Source: Caballeronia grimmiae
GTDB taxonomy: Bacteria > Pseudomonadota > Gammaproteobacteria > Burkholderiales > Burkholderiaceae
Length of the DNA: 64,000 bases
Reading direction: 5' to 3'
Assembly: GCF_000698555.1 (NCBI RefSeq)
Contig: NZ_JFHE01000003.1
Span: 62,001-126,000, forward strand
A program made the translations under genes and the position numbers. Each line of letters opens with the position of its first letter. Position 1 is the first letter of the stretch. The notes beneath the pieces are model-generated. The model did not search any database and was not told where the DNA came from. It saw only the letters and a list, made by a program, of their open reading frames with translations. Shown piece by piece: positions 58,124 to 64,000 of the stretch.

Positions 58124-60847
58124 TCAGGACGCGAGCGCTTTCTCCACGACTTCCCGCACGTCGCGCGACTTCACCTTCGACGCCACTTCGGTCAACGCCG
58201 CGTGCATCTTCTCGCGAAGCTGCGGCGTGAAGCGTCGCCACATCTCGAGTCCGCGCGCCAGACGGGCGGCGACCTGCGGATTCAACGCATCGAGCGCGAT
58301 CACCTGTTCGGCCCAGAACGCGTAGCCGGAACCGTCGACGGCATGGAACTGCGCGGGATTGCCGCTGCAGAAGCTGAAGATGAGCGAGCGGGCGCGATTC
58401 GGGTTCTTGATGTTGAACGCCGGATGCTGCATGAGATTGCGCACGATATCGATCACCTTGCGATCCGCGCCGCCGCGTTGCGTCGCCTGAAGGGCGAACC
58501 ACTTGTCGATGACGAGCGGCTCCTTCTCGAAGCGGCGATAGAAGTCCTCGAGCGCGGCATCGGCGGCACTTGCGCTCGCGCCCGCCGTCGCGCTCGCGAG
58601 CAACAGCGCCGACAGGGCCGCCGAGCGATCGGTCATGTTGTTGGCGTCGTCGTACTGCTTTTGCGCGAGCTGAACGGCGTCACGCGGATCGTCGAGCTGG
58701 CTCAGATACGCGAGGGCGAGGTTCTTCAGGCCGCGCTTGCCGGCATCCTCCGGCGTCGGACGATATTCCCCCGGCGTGCGGTTCGCCTCGTAGAGCGCGA
58801 GCCACTTGTCGCGCAACCGCGACGCCAGTTGCCGGCTCATGAACACGCGCGCCGCGTGGACGGCGGCCGGATCTGACACGCTCATCTGCTCGGCGAGATA
58901 GCTCTCGGACGGCAGCATCAGCGCGAGTTCGCGGAAAGCGGGCGTGAGTGTGGTGTCGTCGAGCACGCGGGCGAACGCGGCGATCGTTTCATCGTCGATG
59001 GCAAGCGCCTCGCCCTTTGAAGCCCGCGCGGCCAACGCGAGCAACTCGCGCGTCGCGAGCCGCTGGCCGGCTTCCCAGCGGTTGAACGGATCGCTGTCGT
59101 TGGCGAGCAGGAACGCGAGCTGTTCGTTCGTGTAATCGAAATCGACGATGACCGGCGCGGAGAAATTGCGCAGCAGCGACGGCAGCGGCGGTTCATCGAC
59201 ATCGACGAACGTGAACGATTGCTCGCGCTCGGTGAATTCGAGCACGCACGTCGTGCCGCCCGGCTGTTGCTCGCCTTCGAGGCGCAGCGGCAAGTCCGCG
59301 CCGTTCGAGCCGATCAGACCGACCGAGAACGGAATCAGGAGCGGCCCTTTCTGCGTGGCGCGCGCCGCCTCCGACGTCTCGCCGTAACCCTGCGCGAGCG
59401 TCAGCGTGTAACGCTTGGCCGCGGCGTCGTAGGATGCGCGCACCGTCACGCGCGGCGTGCCGGCCTGGCTGTACCAGCGCTCGTACTGCGCGAGGTCGCG
59501 CTTGTTGGCATCGGCCATGGCGCGGCGGAAATCGTCGCAGGTGACGGCCTGGCCGTCGTGGCGCTGGAAATAAAGGTCCATGCCGCGCCGGAAGCCGTCG
59601 CGGCCAAACAGCGTCTGATACATCCGCACGACTTCCGAGCCTTTTTCGTAGACGGTCATCGTGTAGAAGTTGTTGATCTCGACATAGCTTTCCGGGCGAA
59701 CCGGATGCGCCATCGGGCCGGCGTCCTCGGCGAACTGCATCTGCCGCAGCACGCGCACGTCTTCAATGCGCTTCGTCGCGCGAGCGGCGGCGCTGGCCGC
59801 GCCTTCGGCATCGCCGGCGGCCATGTCGGCGGAAAATTCCTGATCGCGGAACACGGTCAGGCCTTCCTTCAGGCTCAACTGAAACCAGTCGCGGCAGGTC
59901 ACGCGGTTGCCCGTCCAGTTATGGAAATATTCGTGGCCGACGACCGCCTCGATGTTCGAGAAGTCGATGTCGGTGGCCGTTTCCGGATTCGCCAGCACGT
60001 ACTTCGTGTTGAAGATGTTGAGGCCCTTGTTCTCCATCGCGCCCATGTTGAAGTCGCTCACCGCGACGATCATGAAGCGGTCGAGATCCAGTTCCAGCCC
60101 GAAACGCTTTTCGTCCCAGCGGATCGAGTGGATCAGCGAATCCATTGCGTGACGCGTCTTGTCGAGATCCTGCGGCTCGACCCAGACCTGCAGCAGCTTT
60201 TCCTTGCCCGAACTGGACTTGATGCGTTCTTCGATGCACACGAGCTTGCCCGCCACCAGCGCGAACAGGTAGCTGGGCTTCTTGAACGGGTCTTCCCATG
60301 TGGCGAAGTGACGGCCATCGGGTAGATCGCCTTCTTCGAGCAGATTGCCGTTCGACAGCAGCACCGGATACGCCGCCTTGTCGGCGCGCAGCGTGACGGT
60401 GTACGTCGACATCACGTCCGGGCGGTCCAGGAAATAGGTGATGCGCCGAAAGCCTTCCGCCTCGCACTGAGTGAAGAAGTTGCCGCTCGACACATAGAGC
60501 CCGGACAAGGTCGTGTTCTCAGCCGGATTGCAGATGCTTTCGATGCTCAGCTCGAACGCGTCGCCGGGAATATCGCCGATCGACAGGCCGTTTTCAGTCA
60601 CATGAGCGTCGGCGTGGGGCTTGCCATCGATCGATGCGCTCACGAATTCGAGCTGTTCGCCCATCAGTTCGAGGCGGGGCGCGGCGCTCGCGGCGTCCGG
60701 ATTGCGACGCAGGCGCATGGTGTTCTTCACGACCGTGCGGGATGGCACGAGATCGAACTCGAGCGCGACCGAATCGATCAGAAACGCGGGCGGCGTGTAG
60801 TCCTCGCGGCGGATAACAGCGGATGCGGTCGGTGCGGTGTTGGACAT
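58124..60847 (-). CDS. pepN: Aminopeptidase N
   Basis: This 907-residue zinc metallopeptidase of the M1 family releases N-terminal residues from peptides in the cytosol. Seen: GAMENKGLNIFN (the exopeptidase motif), HEYFHNWTGNRVTC with His305, Glu306 and His309, and the third ligand Glu328 in LKEGLTVF. The ATG at 60847 matches the family start; longer in-frame extensions upstream lack family features. It is divergent from a DUF4136 lipoprotein. Confidence 0.96.
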   Translation of the reverse strand: MSNTAPTASAVIRREDYTPPAFLIDSVALEFDLVPSRTVVKNTMRLRRNPDAASAAPRLELMGEQLEFVSASIDGKPHADAHVTENGLSIGDIPGDAFELSIESICNPAENTTLSGLYVSSGNFFTQCEAEGFRRITYFLDRPDVMSTYTVTLRADKAAYPVLLSNGNLLEEGDLPDGRHFATWEDPFKKPSYLFALVAGKLVCIEERIKSSSGKEKLLQVWVEPQDLDKTRHAMDSLIHSIRWDEKRFGLELDLDRFMIVAVSDFNMGAMENKGLNIFNTKYVLANPETATDIDFSNIEAVVGHEYFHNWTGNRVTCRDWFQLSLKEGLTVFRDQEFSADMAAGDAEGAASAAARATKRIEDVRVLRQMQFAEDAGPMAHPVRPESYVEINNFYTMTVYEKGSEVVRMYQTLFGRDGFRRGMDLYFQRHDGQAVTCDDFRRAMADANKRDLAQYERWYSQAGTPRVTVRASYDAAAKRYTLTLAQGYGETSEAARATQKGPLLIPFSVGLIGSNGADLPLRLEGEQQPGGTTCVLEFTEREQSFTFVDVDEPPLPSLLRNFSAPVIVDFDYTNEQLAFLLANDSDPFNRWEAGQRLATRELLALAARASKGEALAIDDETIAAFARVLDDTTLTPAFRELALMLPSESYLAEQMSVSDPAAVHAARVFMSRQLASRLRDKWLALYEANRTPGEYRPTPEDAGKRGLKNLALAYLSQLDDPRDAVQLAQKQYDDANNMTDRSAALSALLLASATAGASASAADAALEDFYRRFEKEPLVIDKWFALQATQRGGADRKVIDIVRNLMQHPAFNIKNPNRARSLIFSFCSGNPAQFHAVDGSGYAFWAEQVIALDALNPQVAARLARGLEMWRRFTPQLREKMHAALTEVASKVKSRDVREVVEKALAS

Positions 60848-61041
60848 GGCAAGATCGTGTAGGTGGAATGGCGGCGCGGTCGCATGGGCGTGCCGGGAAG
60901 CGGGAAGACAGGCACGAATGCGGGCGAGGCGGGTCGAACCATTGTACAAAACGGCCGGGCGTCGTGAGTCGGATGCGAGCCGGCAAGTGCGGCAACTGCT
61001 ATCTATAACTGAGAAGGGCATTCGACGAAGTGAGGAAGACC

Positions 61042-61749
61042 ATGAATCTCTCGATGTTTCCCAGCACGCTTGTGCGCGCCGTCTGCGTGCTGGGCGCGTT
61101 GTGGCTCGCCGGTTGCACGAGCTACGTCCAGACTCGCGTGACCGCCTTCTCGGACTGGTCCGGCAGCGACGCGAATCGCACCTACGCGTTCGCGCGCACG
61201 CCGGAGCAGCAGAACAGCATCGAACAGGCGAGCTACGAAGTGCTCGTTGCGAACGAACTGGCGAGATACGCGTTCAAGCAGGTTCCGGAAGCGAGCGCGC
61301 ACTACGAGGTGGCGCTCGCGTATTCGGTTCGCGGCGATCTGCTGACCGTGCGCCAGCCCGTCTATTACGATCCCTGGCCGATGTACGGCTATTACGGCCG
61401 CCCGTTCTGGGGTCCGTGGGGCGGCATGGGACCCTACGGCCCGTGGGGCCCGACCGGCTACGTCGATCAGAGCTATCCGGTCTTCATCCACGCGCTGCAG
61501 GTTCGCATGACGGATCGCACGACGGGCCGCGAGGTCTACAAGGTGAGTGCGGTCAATTCGACCGGCGACGCGTCGCTGTTCCACGCGATGCCGTTTCTGG
61601 TCCGCAGCGCGCTCGCGGATTTCCCGCTCGGCAACGGCACGGTGCGCACGGTGACGCTGCCGGTCGATCAGAGCGGCGGCGTCGGCAACGAGACGGCGGC
61701 ATCGGCCGGACCGAACGCGGGCGGCGGTGCGGCGAAAGGGGTCGAGTGA
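61042..61749 (+). CDS. DUF4136-type lipoprotein
   Basis: This 235-residue protein has a lipoprotein signal with lipobox LAGC (Cys25). The mature part shows SYVQTRVTAFSDWSG, then SYEVLVANELARYAFKQVPEASAHYEVALAYSVR, the DUF4136 pattern. The central YYGRPFWGPWGGMGPYGPWGP region (about residues 110-135) is Gly/Trp/Tyr-rich and likely flexible. The function of DUF4136 is unknown. GAGGA about 6 bases upstream decides the ATG at 61042. It precedes the lipid-type operon by 93 bases. Confidence 0.85.
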   Translation: MNLSMFPSTLVRAVCVLGALWLAGCTSYVQTRVTAFSDWSGSDANRTYAFARTPEQQNSIEQASYEVLVANELARYAFKQVPEASAHYEVALAYSVRGDLLTVRQPVYYDPWPMYGYYGRPFWGPWGGMGPYGPWGPTGYVDQSYPVFIHALQVRMTDRTTGREVYKVSAVNSTGDASLFHAMPFLVRSALADFPLGNGTVRTVTLPVDQSGGVGNETAASAGPNAGGGAAKGVE

Positions 61750-61842
61750 CAGGCTGCGAGCCTTGTCGGAACGGGCGTTCGCAGACTTCGCTGACCGCCC
61801 GCATCCATGCAGCACGGGCCGATTAGCGATATATTCGCGGTC

Positions 61843-62541
61843 ATGACAAAACCGTGTCCGCCCGACCCCAAAACCGTCCCGAAGCCCGCCACGTGGGACG
61901 CGCGGCTCGCCCGCGTGCTCGTCACGCCGCTCGTCGGCACGCCTGTTACGCCGAATCATCTGACGACGCTGCGCCTGGCCATCGGCCTCGCGGGCGCTTA
62001 TTACCTTTCCCTCGGCGATTTCTGGCTCTGCACGCTCGGCGCATTGCTGATCGCGCTGTCGAATTTCGTCGATCACACCGATGGCGAGCTCGCGCGCATC
62101 AGTGGTCAGTCGAGTAAAATCGGGCACTTTTACGACCTCGCGTCCGACGCGTTCATCACCGTGCTGCTGTTCCTCGGCATCGGGTTTTACGTGGCGGAGC
62201 ATCATCCGTCGATGGCCGCGGCGGCGCAGTGGCTCGGCGGCGTCGCCGGCGTTGCGGTCGCGATCATTTTCTTCCTGCGCATGCGCATCGAGTCGATGGT
62301 CGGCAAGTCCGGCACCAAGCAGGCTTCGATGGGCGGTTTCGAAACCGAAGACGTGCTGTACCTGCTGCCGGTCGTGACGATCCTGAACGGCATGACGCCG
62401 TTTCTGATCGCCGCATGCATCGGCGCGCCGCTCTTCGCGGTGTATGTCGCGGTGGACTACCGGCGCGTCGTACGGCGTGTGCAGTCGAATACGAAAGGCG
62501 CAGCGGCCAAGGACGGCAACGATTTTCAGGCGGTGAGATGA
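61843..62541 (+). CDS. CDP-alcohol phosphatidyltransferase-family membrane protein
   Basis: This 232-residue inner-membrane enzyme transfers a phosphoalcohol from a CDP-linked donor. The complete family signature is D77-x2-D80-G81-x2-A84-R85-x8-G94-x3-D98-x3-D102, within six hydrophobic helices. The family makes phosphatidylglycerol-phosphate, phosphatidylserine, inositol and other phospholipids. The acceptor is not predictable. Neither candidate start has a good ribosome site; the ATG at 61843 is preferred over 61807. Its stop overlaps the oxygenase start (ATGA), so the two are coupled. Confidence 0.85.
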   Translation: MTKPCPPDPKTVPKPATWDARLARVLVTPLVGTPVTPNHLTTLRLAIGLAGAYYLSLGDFWLCTLGALLIALSNFVDHTDGELARISGQSSKIGHFYDLASDAFITVLLFLGIGFYVAEHHPSMAAAAQWLGGVAGVAVAIIFFLRMRIESMVGKSGTKQASMGGFETEDVLYLLPVVTILNGMTPFLIAACIGAPLFAVYVAVDYRRVVRRVQSNTKGAAAKDGNDFQAVR

Positions 62542-63350
62542 GCGATACGGCAACCCCGGTCAGCAACCTGCATCACGAGCGGCATCCGGCGGACGCCGGC
62601 CGTCCCACGCGGGACGAAATCGACGCCACGCTCCACGCGCGTCTCGCGGCGCTGCCCGCGCCGAAGCTCCACGCGGATTACGAGAAACAAGGCTCCTTTC
62701 TTTATCTCGACGACTTCCTGCCGCGCGAATACACCGAACGCCTGATCGCCGCCGTGCACGACGTGACGCCGGCTGTGAACCGCAACTATCTGCCGGGCCA
62801 CAAGGCGGGCGGCAGCGTGAGCCGTCACACGCTCGACAGGCTCGCGCCGTTCATCGCGGACCTGTACCGGTCCGAGGCGCTGATCAAGTGGCTCGAAGCC
62901 ATCAGCGGCGACAAGCTGCAGCTTTCGCCCGAAGACGATCCCCACGCCTACGCGCTGTACTTCTATACGCGTCCGGGCGACCACATCGGCTGGCATTACG
63001 ACACCTCGTACTACAAGGGCCGCCGCTATACGATGCTGCTCGGCGTGATCGACGATTCCTCCTGCCGGCTCGATTACGAACTGCACACGCGCACGCCGAA
63101 CGCGACGCCGGAGCCGGGCTCGGTGCAGTATCCGCCGGGCGCGCTCGTGTTCTTCGATGGCGACAAGCTGCGCCACCGCGTGACGCCGCTTCGCGAGAAC
63201 GAAATGCGCGTGTCGCTCACGTTCGAATACGTGACGAATCCGAACATGCGGCCGTTTCAGCGCTTCATCTCGAACATGAAGGACTCGATCGCGTACTTCG
63301 GCTTCAGCCAGGTCTTTCGCCGCAAGGGCGGCAAGAACGGACAGGCATGA
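62538..63350 (+). CDS. Fe(II)/2-oxoglutarate-dependent dioxygenase (HalD/BesD-like family)
   Basis: The 270-residue protein has a double-stranded beta-helix active site: His153-x-Asp155 in GWHYDTSYYKG, His213 in LRHRV and the 2-oxoglutarate-binding Arg224, a complete HxD...H...R set. The relatives I recall with similar WHYD-SYYKGRRYT text include halogenase-like enzymes, but halogenases replace the Asp by Gly or Ala; here the Asp is present, so a hydroxylase is expected. It is coupled by ATGA to the upstream phosphotransferase and downstream membrane gene, suggesting it modifies a lipid or a lipid precursor. Its substrate is unknown. Confidence 0.85.
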   Translation: MSDTATPVSNLHHERHPADAGRPTRDEIDATLHARLAALPAPKLHADYEKQGSFLYLDDFLPREYTERLIAAVHDVTPAVNRNYLPGHKAGGSVSRHTLDRLAPFIADLYRSEALIKWLEAISGDKLQLSPEDDPHAYALYFYTRPGDHIGWHYDTSYYKGRRYTMLLGVIDDSSCRLDYELHTRTPNATPEPGSVQYPPGALVFFDGDKLRHRVTPLRENEMRVSLTFEYVTNPNMRPFQRFISNMKDSIAYFGFSQVFRRKGGKNGQA

Positions 63351-64000
63351 GCCGCGCGGGCACGTTCATGCTGTCGGTCGGCGTGGTGTTGTTCATCGCG
63401 CTGCTCGGCTGGCAAGGTTTCGGCTCGGTCGCATCGACGCTCGCCGCAGCGGGCTGGGGTCTCGTCGCGGTCGCGGCGTTTCACTTCGTGCCGCTCATCG
63501 TCGACAGCGCGGCCATCAGCGTGCTCTTTTCCCACAGGCAACGCGATGTCTCCCTGCGCGATGCGCTGCTCGCGCGCTGGGCCGGCGAATCGGTCAATAG
63601 CCTGATGCCCGCGGGCCAGATCGGCGGGCCGATGCTGATGGTCCGCCATCTCTCGCAGCGTGGCATGCGCGCGCGTGACGCCGCCGCCGTCATTACCGTC
63701 AGCACGACGATGCAGACCGTGGGGCAACTGATCTTCGCGCTCGTCGGCGTCGTGCTGCTCACGGATTACGCGGCGGGCGGATCGTCGGCGGTCGTATCGA
63801 TCGCGGTGCTCGCGGTCGTCGGCGTGATCGGCGCGATGATCTTCGGCTTCTATCTCGCGCAGCGGCGCGGTCTGTTCGGCCGCGCGATGCGCTTCGTCTC
63901 CGGCATCGCCGCGCGCTTCTCGAAGAAGCGCGACTGGTCGTCGCTCGTGACGCGCGCCGAAGCCGTCGATACCGCCGTCCACGAGCTGTATCGCGAGCGC
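63347..64000 (+). CDS. Lysylphosphatidylglycerol synthase-TM/HpnL-like flippase family protein (partial)
   Basis: The ATG at 63347 lies inside the oxygenase stop (ATGA). The frame stays open to the window edge, 218 codons. The predicted protein has multiple membrane helices and the signature region ALLARWAGESVNSLMPAGQIGGPMLMVRHLSQRG, seen in the UPF0104/LPG-synthase transmembrane family and in hopanoid-associated HpnL. Relatives act in lipid or glycan flipping. The C-terminus is outside the window. Operon context implies export of a modified lipid. Confidence 0.8.
   Translation, partial: MSRAGTFMLSVGVVLFIALLGWQGFGSVASTLAAAGWGLVAVAAFHFVPLIVDSAAISVLFSHRQRDVSLRDALLARWAGESVNSLMPAGQIGGPMLMVRHLSQRGMRARDAAAVITVSTTMQTVGQLIFALVGVVLLTDYAAGGSSAVVSIAVLAVVGVIGAMIFGFYLAQRRGLFGRAMRFVSGIAARFSKKRDWSSLVTRAEAVDTAVHELYRER

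Overview
The window is 64 kb of high-GC chromosomal DNA from a betaproteobacterium, most likely Burkholderiaceae (Burkholderia, Paraburkholderia or Caballeronia type). The case rests on the neutral-pH style porin with an OmpC-like N-terminus and terminal Phe, the hemC / fused hemD-hemX / hemY order beside ppc, the rph-rdgB-hemW and yicC-gmk-rpoZ-spoT-greB blocks, and generally GC-rich codon third positions. I see no transposase, integrase, rRNA or CRISPR array. It reads as a core-genome stretch with a few accessory insertions.

Layout. 0-2.7 kb: the tail of an unknown gene, a beta-class glutathione transferase, an orphan type VI secretion amidase effector/immunity pair (tae4/tai4) and a bestrophin-like channel. 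2.8-13.6 kb: argH, a divergent XRE/MmyB regulator and methyltransferase pair with a visible operator, ppc, and the heme genes hemC-hemDX-hemY. 13.7-19.2 kb: a secreted SGNH hydrolase with a lectin tail, rhodanese, a Pcm-like methyltransferase, a TRIC-type channel, an Smr protein and trxB. 19.5-30.2 kb: the widely conserved block ftsK-lolA-(insert)-rarA-serS-tRNA-Ser. The insert holds a fimbrial-like secreted protein, a LysR regulator, a guanidinobutyrase/agmatinase and an NCS1 permease.

30.3-40.7 kb: map, a GNAT, minCDE, a CLC channel, an OpgC-like membrane protein, an MHS transporter and several small or secreted proteins, including two tandem disordered mini-proteins. 41-51.5 kb: a leftward operon rph-rdgB-hemW-MFS facing a rightward series yicC-gmk-rpoZ-spoT, then a DUF2591-like gene, two identical tRNA-Arg genes and greB. 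51.5-57 kb: a porin, a long AT-rich gene-free region holding a strong small-RNA candidate, a DnaQ/GIY-YIG nuclease, a secreted chorismate mutase, tiny ORFs and tRNA-Thr. 57-64 kb: fbp, pepN, a DUF4136 lipoprotein, and a translationally coupled operon of CDP-alcohol phosphotransferase, Fe(II)/2-oxoglutarate oxygenase and flippase-like membrane protein that runs off the right edge.

The best candidates for something undescribed are the last operon (a possible lipid-tailoring pathway), the three-hairpin small RNA at about 53.13-53.22 kb divergent from the porin, and the operator-controlled regulator/methyltransferase pair at 5.1-5.2 kb. All functional calls come from reading protein motifs by eye; no database search was run.
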